Assembly: GCA_002682825.1 (NCBI GenBank)
Contig: NOKP01000016.1
Span: 1,329,660 to 1,393,659 of the forward strand
DNA: 64,000 nt
From: Neonectria sp. B-13
Lineage: Eukaryota; Ascomycota; Sordariomycetes; Hypocreales; Nectriaceae
Direction: 5' to 3'
The notes under the pieces were generated by a model that made no database searches, was not told where the DNA came from, and saw nothing but the letters and a program-made list of their open reading frames with translations. The position numbers were made by a program, and so were the translations under genes. Positions 13,130 through 23,818 of this stretch are shown one piece after another. How positions within the stretch are numbered: position 1 is the stretch's first letter; every line of letters begins with the position of its first letter.

Positions 13130-13795
13130 ATGACCGACTACATTCTCTATTCCTACTTCAGATCCTCTTGCTCGGCTCGGATCCGCATCGCGCTTGCCCT
13201 CAAGTCGATCCCGTACGACGTCGTGCCCGTCAATCTCCTCAAGAATGAGCAGCTTTCCGACGAACACCGGGCTCTCAACCCATCCGCATCTGTGCCAATC
13301 CTTGTATCTCGAGAATCAAAGGATAATCCCTTCAAGATCGGACAGTCTCTCGCGGCACTGGAGTACCTAGACGAACGACATCCCGAGGTGCCTCTGCTTC
13401 CGCCACTATCCGACCCCGCGGCGCGAGCATTGGTACGCACGCTGGTTGACATCATCGTCGTGGATGTCCAGCCGGTGACCAATCTTCGCATTATGCGCCG
13501 TGTGAGGGAACTGGGAGGAAATGCAGAGGAGTGGAATCGCCAGCTGATGAGTGATGGCTTACGAGCTTATGAAGCCGTGGCTGAGAAGTCTGCGGGGAAA
13601 TATTCAATGGGGGATGACTTTTCTATGGCAGATGTTTGTCTTATTCCTGCCGTTTGGAATGCGGAGAGATTTGGTGTTGACATTTCGCAATTTCCAACCG
13701 TGGAGCGGATTGCTGGGAATTTGAACAAGCACCCAGCAGTGATGCAAGGTCACTACTTTAACCAGCCGGACACGCCAGAAGAATTGAAGAAGTAG
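13130..13795 (+). CDS. maiA: maleylacetoacetate isomerase (zeta-class glutathione transferase)
   Basis: Single exon, 221 aa, close to the usual 215-230 aa. It isomerises 4-maleylacetoacetate to 4-fumarylacetoacetate with glutathione, the penultimate step of phenylalanine/tyrosine breakdown through homogentisate. The zeta-class active-site motif is SSCSARIRIAL at residues 11-21. The thioredoxin-fold half continues with NPSASVPIL (cis-Pro) and the helical C-terminal half follows. I chose ATG 13130 because the protein then starts MTDYILYSYF as in other family members. The same frame is open further upstream (from 13001) but that part lacks family resemblance. It ends 109 bp from the convergent fumarylacetoacetase gene, the next enzyme in the pathway, which supports the assignment. 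Confidence 0.93.
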   Translation: MTDYILYSYFRSSCSARIRIALALKSIPYDVVPVNLLKNEQLSDEHRALNPSASVPILVSRESKDNPFKIGQSLAALEYLDERHPEVPLLPPLSDPAARALVRTLVDIIVVDVQPVTNLRIMRRVRELGGNAEEWNRQLMSDGLRAYEAVAEKSAGKYSMGDDFSMADVCLIPAVWNAERFGVDISQFPTVERIAGNLNKHPAVMQGHYFNQPDTPEELKK

Positions 13796-13904
13796 ACTGA
13801 TAGTTGAATTGGTAATTTATGTAACCAATGGGCAATGATTTGATAAACCCATGTTTCTACTTTTCTGTCTCTTGGGGAGAGACTTGGCACGTTCAACTGT
13901 GCCA

Positions 13905-15244
13905 CTAGAACAATGGAAGGGGAGCTTGAACAGTCCCAGACACCTCACCAAAACCAACCACGGCATCTCCACTTCCAAAGGAGCCGCGGATTACCAGAGT
14001 ATCGCCGTCCTGCAAGAACTTGCGCTCTTCACCTCCTTCCAGCTTCAAGGGAATCTTTCCGCCCTTTGTCTGTTCCAGAATGCTCCCTTCAGTACCAGGC
14101 TCCGTGCCAGAAATCGTGCCCGAGCCCAACAAATCACCAGACCGCAGGTTACATCCAGTGATGGTATGGTGCGCAATCATTTGCGGCCATGACCAAAGCA
14201 GGTTCCTAGAATTTGTCCGGCTGATGGTGGTCTTGTTTCCCGCGGCGGCTAGATGTCTTGATTAGCATGTCTTGAAGTAGCAATCAGATACGAAGGCTTC
14301 GTGAACTTACTAATGACGTCCACTTCCAGGTCAATTCCCAAGACGTTGTCCTTTACGTCTTGCTTCAAATAGGGCAATAGCTCGGTGTCATTAGCGATGC
14401 CGGGACCCTTGGACGCCTCAACCGCATCGGCGAGGACCACCCAGGGACTGATACTAGTGCCCATGTTCTTCGCAGTGAAAGGACCGAGTGGCACATATTC
14501 CCAGGCCTGCACGTCTCTGGCACTCCAGTCGTTCATTAGAACGTAGCCAAAGATGTGATCCTCCGCATCGTTCACCGAGATCGGTGCACCGAGTGTGTTC
14601 TCGCGACAGATGAACATCCCCATCTCCAACTCAAGGTCTAGCTTTTCGCATGGCGCAAGACTCGGGGTTTTGTCGCCCGGTCGTAGGATCTGGCCCCAGG
14701 GGCGTCGTATGGGAGTCCCCGATGGCACGACGCTGCTCGCTCGTCCGTGGTACGCCACGGGCAGGTGCAAGTAGTTGGGCTGCAGAGCGTTCGCAGGGCC
14801 GCGGAAGAGGACGCCGACGTTGTATGCGTGGTTCTTGCCCGCGTAGAAGTCCGTGTAGTCGCCAATGGCCAGAGGAAGATGGTTCTGTACCTCGGACCGT
14901 TTCAAGATGGCCGAGCTTCGGAGCTGCTCGTTGTCTTTGAGCAGCTTCGCGTGTTTGGTGTCGGCGGCGAGCACAGATTGGAGATAGCTGCGGGTTGCTC
15001 GATGGAACGGGCGACCCAGAGCTGCGAAGGCGTTTAGAGTGGTCGAATCGAAGCAGCTCGCGTGCTCTGAGATCTCTGACGATGCGGAGAAGCCTCCCCC
15101 GTTCGAGAAAGCTTTGATGTCAATAACATGATCGCCGACGGCAATTGCGGGCCTGGGAGTTTGGTTGGCGGCTGTGGAGATGATGCCGAAGGGGATATTG
15201 GCAAGCGAGAAATGCGAGCCCGTTGGGATAGGCAGCCAAGACAT
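13905..15244 (-). CDS. fahA: fumarylacetoacetase
   Basis: Two exons (15244-14311 and 14248-13905; intron 62 nt, GTAAGT donor, GCTAAT branch) give 425 aa, matching the ~420-430 aa family. It cleaves 4-fumarylacetoacetate to fumarate and acetoacetate, the last step of tyrosine catabolism. Recognisable active-site pieces are DFYAGKNHAYNVG (metal-binding Asp and catalytic His), YHGRASSVVPSGTPIRRP, LDLELEMG (paired metal-ligand Glu) and MNDWSARDVQ (metal Asp). After the intron come the conserved AHHTITGCNLRSGDLLGSG segment and a C-terminal beta barrel. The start MSWLPIPTGSHF agrees with the family. It is convergent with the isomerase gene. Homogentisate dioxygenase is not in the window. Confidence 0.95.
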
Positions 15245-16655
15245 GTTGACGGTTGGTATTGGTCGACCTGGTCTCTTGATTCTATCACGATTGAGTGAAT
15301 GAGAGCACAAGAGACAGCGGCACACTGAACGACGTCACCCACTTGTAGTCGTAGCGCAAGCCGGCGCAAGCCGAAACCACGGGCCACAGGCCGAGTGGGG
15401 CCGGGCGGAAATCCACCCGCACGGCAACTGTTTTAGGCCTCCCGAAGCCGATTCCGAGAGCTCAGTAATTGGGGGAGCTTCTCCGGCACAAAGCACATGC
15501 GCGGATTGTTACATGTCGGTTTAAGATTGATTCCGAGAGCTCAGTTCCGCACCAAGCGCGCATAGAACGGGACGCAGGTCGCTTCAAAGCCCGTGCTGGA
15601 CGATCATTTTCTCGGGTTCCCCGCCTCGGGATTCCGCGTCAGTATGCGAGAACCGAGAAACGATGGTGTGGCTCCGAGTAGTTTGGGGCCAAATCTACAT
15701 TATGGGTAGTTGATATGTGGATGGCGATGCTAATTGCGCCCGGCGTAAAAGTGAGCGTACCCCGCAAGGACCCAAGAAAATATCGACGTCAAACGCCCGC
15801 CTTTCACCCCCAACCACAAGGAGAGACGAGGATTGAGACCGACCGTAGATGATTTGGTTCTTTCACTCATAGTCTTAAATATCTCGTGAATAGTAAAATA
15901 CACATTAAGCCCCCGAATCTCCCTTTTATTTATCCGGCACCAGTCAAGTCGACCTTTGACTTCGTGGACATGAGATACCAGTGAGACCAAATTATATAGG
16001 TAGCTTGTCCGTGGATTTTCCCATGCTCAAAAGCGTATGCGCATTTCAGCACTCATAGGGCATATTAGGGTGACCACCACGCTGCTATAAGATCGTGGTA
16101 AGCCTCCAGAATAAGTGGGGTATTCTCCATACTCATATCAAAGGTATGCTCGGTAAGGATTTGTCGGCCCGATGGATAGCACAAGTTATGCAGTGGCTGG
16201 TCAGTGGTGAGACAGTACGCTTATCGGCGTGTAAATTGTAGTGGATAATGCTGGAACATGTTTCCGAGCGTGCTTCGATGTGCTCGGAGGGCTTACTGCC
16301 AAGCAAGAGACTGAGGGGAGGCAATGGAAGTGTTAAGCTGAGGAGACTGACGCCCAGGACACTCAAAACGGATGTAGATAACACTAGTCCGGCTGTGCCT
16401 TCAAAAGGAATTGGACACGTGAGAAAACGCGCAATCCTTTTTGGCTATATGCACCATTTGAGCGAACTGCGCCGAAGACTATGGCGAGGCAAACTTGCAG
16501 CAGTACAGCCAGGCTAGACTACATGATGCAGCGGTAAGGCGCACCATAAGGCTTCCCAGCTTCCTTATCAGAGGTACAGTCTGCCTCTCCCAAGAGTTCA
16601 CCTAATCTTGCCTCGAAATCCCCTTCAAAGCTGTTGACCTCACGATTTCGCCGCC
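15245..16655. other. intergenic region with a short direct repeat
   Basis: It contains the fumarylacetoacetase promoter and the upstream region of the ubiquitin-like-domain gene. Apart from the 17-bp direct repeat listed separately I see only short unsupported ORFs. Confidence 0.5.
15450..15545. repeat. 17-bp direct repeat pair
   Basis: The string GATTCCGAGAGCTCAGT occurs at 15450-15466 and again at 15529-15545, about 200-300 bp upstream of the fumarylacetoacetase start. It includes a SacI-like GAGCTC core. It could be a repeated protein-binding site or a small duplication. Confidence 0.6.
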
Positions 16656-18208
16656 ATGGACCCGCTTTCCATCGTCGCTAGCATTGCGGGCATCGCAACC
16701 GCGGGCACTGCACTCTCCAAGGCCATCTACGAGTTCATTTTTTCAACCCAGGGTGCTTCCCGGGAAATGGTAGAAATCGCACGTACCATCGCTGACTTGT
16801 CGATAATACTGGGCGAACTTCGTCGCGTGCTGAGGAATGGCGCCGAGCTATGTAACCGCAAATATGTACGGCGTATCAAGTCCGCAACGCGGCGAATCTC
16901 CAGGGTTCACGATGAAATTCACGAACTAATGGATGAACTCGAGGGATTTGCAGGCTTCAAGTGGAGATTGAAACGATCCGAAGTCCAGCATAAGCTTGCT
17001 CGGATTGAGAGTTACAAGACGGGAATTAACCTTTTGCTTAATGTTCTAGTCCTTGCGATAACGATAAGAAAGCAATCAGAGCGAGGAACCCTAAACCAGG
17101 TGCTCAACATTGACTAATGATTAATTAAATGACCTTAATTAGGCCATTAGACTCACGAACCCACATCGGCGATCAACAAGCCCAAAGACAAAACCAAGGA
17201 CAGGACCAGGAACAGGACATCCATCTGCTTCGCCAGCAATCTGAGAACTTGGCCTACGCAGCTCATCAATCCCTTGTTGATCTTTCGGAAAGCCAGAGTC
17301 AACAGTGTGACACCGATCTCGAGCAACCGAACGATGCCTGTTCCGACCAAAACGACGAAACCGGTACTCAGCTCCAGGTCCAGGTATTCGAGCAAAGGTC
17401 TGATGACACAGCCAATTGGCTCTTTGACCTTGTATTCTCGCCCTACGCCCAGTCATGCATGGATCCCAGCATCCAGAACTCGACGGACTCGCCCTCTGAC
17501 TCAGCAACGTCAGACATTGACAATAACGCCCAGGAGCAATCTCCCGATAACAACGAGCCCAGTGCAAGCCACAGCACAGTAATACGAAGTCTATCAGGAA
17601 TGAAAATGGCCATCTACGACCCCGGCACAGCCTCTACGCTCGTTAAAAAGCTCCTTGCTGGCTAGACAGTGTTGACAAAGAAGGAAATCGAGAGCGTCAC
17701 AAGTGATAAGCAGAGCCCAGAGCAGAAACAAGCCAGGGCTTCCGAAGCATCGCAAAAGGCGGAGGGAATCATCACTCTTAAAGACGCTGTTGGTCGGAAG
17801 TACAAGTTTCCATTTTACCGCGTCAAAGAATATGAGGTAATTCAGAATATTTTGAGACATAGAAAAAGAAGCTGCTAAAGATCTCAGGGCATGCGGAAGT
17901 TAATTGAAGCTGCCTTTCGGCATGTTGACATGATCGAGCCACTTGTGCTCAAGGGAAACTTTGATCTGGTAGGCCCTGATGGTACAATAATATTACCAGA
18001 AGTCTGGGAAGATATGATAGAGCCTGGAATGGTCATTGTAATGGCTATGTGGCCAGTGGACAAATTTCCAGGACAAACATCATCGCGACAGCAAGGACGG
18101 CCACCGCAACAGCCACCCATACCGCCCATACCACCCATGTTACAGTCATCAAGTGCAACGGAGCCAGCCAAGATACTCAAGGCAAAAAGAACCCCAAACA
18201 GAATCTGA
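16656..18208 (+). CDS. fungal helical N-domain plus ubiquitin-like domain protein (possibly a pseudogene)
   Basis: The N-terminus MDPLSIVASIAGIATAGTAL is the helical domain found in front of many fungal STAND proteins. The middle is Gln/Ser/Asp-rich. The C-terminus is a fungal ubiquitin-like domain: TLKDAVGRKYKFPF, then FDLVGPDGTIILPEVW and VMAMWPV, followed by a proline-rich tail. A clear intron (17837-17887, GTAATT...CTCAG) restores the domain as KEYE-GMRKLIEAAFRHVD. Two joins are unsettled. Exon 1 probably ends at 17099, but the first in-frame acceptor is at about 17203. An in-frame TAG at 17663-17665 must be removed by a possible 87-nt phase-0 intron (17579-17665). With both introns the protein is about 436 aa; without them the gene is broken. 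Such proteins are suspected signalling partners of NLR-type immunity. Confidence 0.6.
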
Positions 18209-18629
18209 GGATTGCTTTGCTAACGCGGCTCCAAGCCTCTGAGCGGAACCTGAAAAAGGCGATGGGTGAGAAGAAGTAATTACGAAGAATAGAGTCGCAG
18301 ACCCAAGACTGAGCTATGCAATGTCGCAAGAGAAGAGAAAGAACCACAACTGCTGGTGAGGGGGTTAATAGTCGTTCGTATCGAATAGCTAGACAGGTAT
18401 AAAGAAAGCACTTTAAAATGCTTCTTGCAATCACACTTCATTGATGCCAACTTTTGAATATGATTGCCCTTCTATCGTTACTACCATTAATAGCCCGATG
18501 ATCTATCCAATGCACTTTTGGTATATGAAAATCAACCGTTACGCCGTTCCCAATACTTTTATGAATCAATCCACCTAGAACACTTGATATTGAACGCCAA
18601 AATGTACGATTAGCCCCTCTCGTTCCGAT
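18209..18629. other. intergenic region
   Basis: Spacer between the end of the ubiquitin-like-domain gene and the end of the convergent MFS gene. No supported feature is seen. Confidence 0.5.
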
Positions 18630-20265
18630 CTATTGCTGCCTCCAACTTTTACTTAGTCGAGCAATGCTAAACACCAATGCGCCTGCGATCAGTGCAGCTC
18701 CGGTCGCTTTATGCTTGAGTTAGTAAGTGCGTCCAAATGAGGAAGTTTAGTTCCAAAAACTTACATATAGTGAACGCCCATCCAACGCCAATGCCGTCTA
18801 TCATTGGTACGACACCGCCAACACTTCCAGCGGCAAACGTGTATTGGACGACATATTTTCCACTTATCACTGCGGTTCTGTATACAGGTCGAGCCTCTGT
18901 TCCGGAATTAGCAAGAATTTCTAACTTTATTGCGGCTATTAACTCACCGGCCGCATAGGTGTTGAGGCCACTAAATGAGGCCATGAGTCCGACTCCTTGG
19001 ATGAACGAACCCACAATGGGCAGAGCCATGCCTCCCACTTCATTATTCACACTCCAACCGTAAAGCAGCGTCCCTAGAGGTAACACCACTAGTATCGCAG
19101 GGAGACTGCTGTTCAATCTATCCTCCGGAAGTCGAAGGCCATTTCGCTTGCGGATGTACCTCTTAACCATCTGATCAGACAGTTTGCCGCCAAGGGTGCT
19201 ACCGATCAAAAAGCCAGCGCCAGGGGCGAGGTAAAACAATCCGCTTTCCAAGGGAGAAGTGAGGTTGAATCGAGGGTTGATGACGCGTCGGACGGAGCTC
19301 AGCACGCCGTACTGGTTGAAAGCCAACAATCCACAAGCGATGTTCTGGAAAGGTCAGCGTACAGCCAGTTTGTGTTGCTTTGGAATCACATACCGCGAGA
19401 AGAATTCTGGGATAGACGAATTGACAAAAAACATTCATCGGGTTAAAGGCACCGGCTATCTCCTTCCGGGTTCTTGGGGGCGTAGCCTCGACTGCTTTGG
19501 GGTTCCCGATTTCACTAGCTCTAGGGACGAACAGGAAGGCGAGAATCAGACCCAGCATTGACATGCCCGCCTCAACTCCATAGATGACTCTCCAGCTAGT
19601 AAAGGTTGCGATGATGCTTCCCAATAAGGGTGCTGGGATGGTTAGCCACGGTCAGTTGTGCGGGCTATTTGACTTACCAATCGTGTTTGCACTGACACAA
19701 CTGCCAAGGAAGAATCCCACTGCAGTACCGCGGACGGTCTATTCGGTTGTTAGTGTCAAATTGATGATGAAAAATGATGTTGATAACTTGCCGGCTCGAA
19801 AATGTCGGCTAGGATCGTTTGTCCAGCAACTAGGAAGAACGGCCCCGTGGTTCCGCCGATGATCCACAGCACCGTAAAGCACGCCATGTTTGGTGAGAGG
19901 GAAGCCCCGATGGAACACGAGCACAAGATGACGTTGGCAACGAGATACGTTGTTCGGCGGCCGATAATGGTGCTGATGGGTAGCCAGATCAGCCCAGAGA
20001 GAGCCATGGCAATAAAGACGCCAGCGTTAGCCGTGTTGATGTCAGTTACCTGAACGCCGAAGGTAGCGGCAATCTCGACTGTCGCGGGCATGATTGCGGT
20101 GCTCCAGAACGTCATCGGAAGTGGCATCCAACACACGACGAAAAGAATGACCCATTTCCTCCAGGACGGTAGTTCTATCACGTCGTCGTCGATGGCTCCC
20201 ACCGGAGGGAGAGGATCTGACATTGATTCGGCCAATGCCAGACCGCCGGTTTTCGGTTGCGCCAT
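18630..20265 (-). CDS. MFS transporter, DHA1-like (drug:proton antiporter type)
   Basis: Six exons (20265-19792, 19738-19678, 19632-19394, 19344-18948, 18896-18765, 18706-18630) sum to 1380 nt, an intact 459-aa frame. A 50-residue cytoplasmic N-terminus precedes the first helix. The motif-A-like segment GRRTTYLVANVIL sits between helices 2 and 3, and FEP-TVRGTAVGFFLG is typical of fungal DHA1 pumps. The last exon supplies a final helix (GAALIAGALVF) ending SWRQQ. The intron after the first exon appears to use a GC-AG pair. One 51-nt intron (18897-18947) is hidden in an open frame but is needed to give the usual AAEARPVYRTA.ISGKY junction. The substrate is unknown. The gene is divergent from a Zn2Cys6 regulator 663 bp away, a common regulator-transporter pairing. 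Confidence 0.88.
19739..19791 (-). other. probable GC-AG intron
   Basis: Between codons for IFEP and TVRGTAVGFF the only frame-keeping donor is GCAAGT, with acceptor ATAG (53 nt). GC-AG introns are a minor but established class in fungi, and the donor otherwise matches consensus (G|GCAAGT). Confidence 0.65.
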
Positions 20266-20928
20266 GTTTGAATCGTTCGGAGATCGACTAGAGGGGTGCG
20301 GGGTTGAAAGAGAGGTTGATGATTGTTTGTTGCCGACTACGTCAACTGCCGCGGCTTAAAGATGCAGTTCGAAGAAGCGGTTTTTGCACTGAAACCAGAA
20401 CATATATATCAAGAACCCCCCTGAAAAACTACCATGGAATTTTTTCTTGTCGTACATGATGACGGTGACGATAAGTGGGACCTCGATTGGCTTAATTGCG
20501 AGGTCGGATATCGATCCCGGTGTTGCGACTTCAACTCGAGGTTATTCCCGGTGGTCTCGTCAAGAGGCCGACTAGTAACATGGAAGAAGCCGACGGAGCA
20601 AAAGCCCATTCGCTCGGCAAGGCAGCGTCTCGCCGAACCGGAGGGGTCTGCGCTGACTCATCACCGGACAAGGTCACCTTTTGCCGAAACGACGTCGGCC
20701 AAATCCACAAGAACTCTGCAAACGAACACCCGTGTGCACTGAAGGATCCAATCGGCACGAGACCCAGCAATCGGAGTCAGCGTCGTTCGAAACAGCAGCG
20801 TGCGCGACCTCCGACCGCCGGGCTGCAGCTCCGGTTTTTGTATCTGGTGCTCCGTGCCTCCGGCGAATACAACACCTCACCGCCGCGCTCCTCCACCGAA
20901 GCAAGACAGCGATAAGCGGTGCAAGAAA
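20266..20928. promoter_or_regulatory. shared divergent promoter region of MFS transporter and Zn2Cys6 regulator
   Basis: 663 bp separate the two start codons. ORFs here are short and unsupported. The spacing fits a shared control region. I did not find one clearly dominant regulator motif. Confidence 0.4.
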
Positions 20929-23246
20929 ATGTCGCCGGCCATGAGCATGACGTCGCCCAATGCCAGTCCCCGTGGTTCAGTCACCGCGTCGGATCCAGAC
21001 GGGGGCAAGGATGAGGTTGCGTCTCAATCGTTTCCCAATCGCCGCAGGCCGCAGCGAAGAACAAAGTCAACAGCGTCAGTATGAATCGGAGCAGATCCAT
21101 CATATATGTAGAGCGCCTACTCACTGTGTTTTCCTCGCAGGTGCCGCAGGTGTCATTCGCGCAAGGTCAAATGCTCGGGCGGTTCTCCCTGTGAGAATTG
21201 TACACACGCGGGCAAACCCACCGAGTGTGTCTACCCTCGAAAGAATCGTCTTGTCAAAGTAACCCAACAGTACGTTCCACTCCCCGTCTTTTGAATTGGC
21301 TGACCAAACAGGTACCTCGATGATCTTCTTGCTGAGAACAAACGGCTTCGCAATCAGGATGAGGCAAGCCAGACCAGATCCGACTCAACGTCGAAGGATG
21401 TCTCAGTTGCTTCTAAAGGCCCTGCAGATGGCCCATCCACCATTCAGGCACCCTCGCTGGAAGCACACCCTTGGTTCTTTAACATGAACATTCCCCATAC
21501 CCCCATTTTAATCGGAGAGGCCTCAGATGCCGCTTTCGCCACGCGTTTCCGCCAGGCAATCTCAGATGCGCGACACAACCATCTCCCCAGAATCAACTAC
21601 CCGACAGACGAACGACTGCTCGCGCTCTCGGACGTCGACTGTCCTTTTCCCTTCCCGTCGCGAGCGCGGCTGCTGGTCAACGTCGCGCTCAAGTATGTCA
21701 CCCGCTGCTACCACATTGTTCGCAGGAGCCAGATCTTGGAGGGGCTCGAGCAGACGCTTCAGAATCCACACTCCAGCGACTCTTTGTTAAAGAGCAAATT
21801 GTGGGCTCTGTTTGCGATCGGTGAGATGTATTCAACGAGGACTGCTGCAGTGGAGTCGAATTTCCCCGGAATGCAATACTTTGCGAGAGCGACCCGGGTT
21901 CTACGGATCATTAGCGAACGACCGAGGATCGACGCGGTCGAAATAAGGCTTTTACTCGTAGGTTTCTCTCAAAACTTGATTGCATCGCCTAACCATTCGT
22001 TGCAGTCGTTTTACTCACTTGCCTTGAACCGCCGCTATACTGCATATGCCTTGGCTGGATCCGCAGTGCGGTTATCCGTCGTCATGGGCTTGCACCTCAA
22101 CGTCCCAGAATCACAACTAAGTGACCCAAGCGTGAGAGAGCACAGAAACCGCGTTTGGTGGACAGCCTACAGCTTTGATCGGATGTGGGCTTCGAGACTG
22201 GGCCATCCTGTCGCCATAGAGGATGAGTTCATCGAAGTTGACCTCCCATGCGACCCGGTATTAACAAGTGACCATGACGACTTCAAGGATTCGGGCTATC
22301 TCGTCGCCAGTGTGCGGTTAGCACGTCTTGCGGGGCGAATCGGGTACTCTATCTATAATAGGAACCCCCAGCAGACATCATTATCCCAACGTGTCCAGGA
22401 AGCGCTGAAGGATCTTCGCAACTGGGTTGAGGAGCTCCCGGCCCACTTACACATTGAACCAAAGGATAACTCGGTTGAGCCGAGCCCAAAGCCGCTCTCA
22501 CTGCATCTATACTTCAACCAGGTAAGCCATTGCCCTTCATGATAGAGATTCTGTATACTCACAGCATCAAGTGTGTAATTAGTGCTACAAGGCCTATTCT
22601 ACTGCATGTGCTGCGGACGCATGTGGCTACCTGGGACACGCAACCTAACACGGAGCCTCAAGTTCCAGCCTCTGCAATGACATTGGCTGAGGCATGTGTG
22701 AGATGCGCCCGCCATTCGTGCCGCCTTCTCATCGAGTGCTGGATCGACGGATCATTTGCCACGTTCGACTATTTCTATACCCAATACCTCTTCTCTGCCG
22801 CCACCGTCCTCGCTATTTCCAGTCTCCTAGATTGGAAAGACTGCCGAAGCGACAGAGAGCAGTTCGAGTCCTCGGTCCAGTTTCTGGAACAGCTCAGAGA
22901 AACGGGCAACTTTGCCGCCGGGGAGTTCTGCCAGCACACCGACGCCATGAAGATCACCATGGCAGGTGCCCAGGCGCGCAGGGGAGATTTCTCGATGCCC
23001 GGAACTACTCCCGCCTTGATGGATAGTTCAACTCTGGGCGCGCTCGACGTGGGGCAAGCGTTCGCGGGAGCTACAGCGACGGCGGGCATGGCGCTGTCGG
23101 AGCCTTCGTTGCAAGAGTTGCTGTCGCAGCCGGTGCTGGATCTGCAGTTCATCAACGCCTCGATGTACCAGGATGGGTCCCAGGGCCTGTACTGGCCGGA
23201 CATTTCCCCTGAAAGTTGGCCTTCGGATCCCTGGGTGTCTGGGTGA
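20929..23246 (+). CDS. Zn2Cys6 transcription factor with fungal-specific TF domain
   Basis: Five exons (20929-21074, 21141-21269, 21312-21957, 22006-22521, 22572-23246) sum to 2112 nt, 703 aa. The binuclear zinc cluster starts at exon 2: CRRCHSRKVKC then SGGSPCENC and a last Cys in KPTECVYPRK (C-x2-C-x6-C-x5-C-x2-C-x8-C). The linker QQYLDDLLAENKRLR is a coiled-coil dimerisation element. The middle homology region includes LALNRRYTAYALAGSAVRLS and NRVWWTAYSFDRMWASRLG, standard for the fungal-specific TF domain. A 48-nt intron (21958-22005, CTAAC branch) lies in an open frame but must be removed to give the usual RLLL-SFYSLALNRR. It probably controls the divergent MFS transporter, which is inferred from position only. 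Confidence 0.9.
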
Positions 23247-23818
23247 TGTTGACGTTCTGAGCAAGGGGTTCGTTCTAACCCACTGAGGTAAAATGTAGTC
23301 GTAGTCGTGTACATGGCAAAGGCAAGGAGGACGTGGTTGGTAGACTGGAGGGCCATGGGCGTTATGGGCATCTTGCCACAAAAGGATTAGAGGCAAAAAG
23401 GTGGCGGAAAATGGAATTGCAATTGGAAGTTTTTGGGTGCTGGTAGGACGCAGTCGGTATTGTTATTCAGTTTCATAAGCAATGCAGATCTTGACCACGA
23501 AATTATATCCATCTTCGATAACACGCCTAAGCAAACATTTCCAATGGAATAAGCCGGGACAGCTCTAACATCAACCGAAAGTCCCCAGATTGTTAATCGA
23601 CGCTGACGCACTATACTTTGGTTTGAAGGGCGTCACAAGTCGCAATTGGAGCTACCACAACTCACGCTTCCGCTTCTGCTTTCGTTTCACTGCTCAAGTT
23701 AGTCTTCATACAGCCCGAGAACATTACCAAAGAATTGGGTACACTTACGGCTTCTGGCCGTATGTAACATGGCTACATCGAAATTAGTGACATGGGCCAC
23801 AGGGTAGGGAGAAGCACC
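23247..23818. other. intergenic region between convergent genes
   Basis: It contains the 3' ends of the regulator and methyltransferase genes. No supported feature is seen. Confidence 0.5.
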
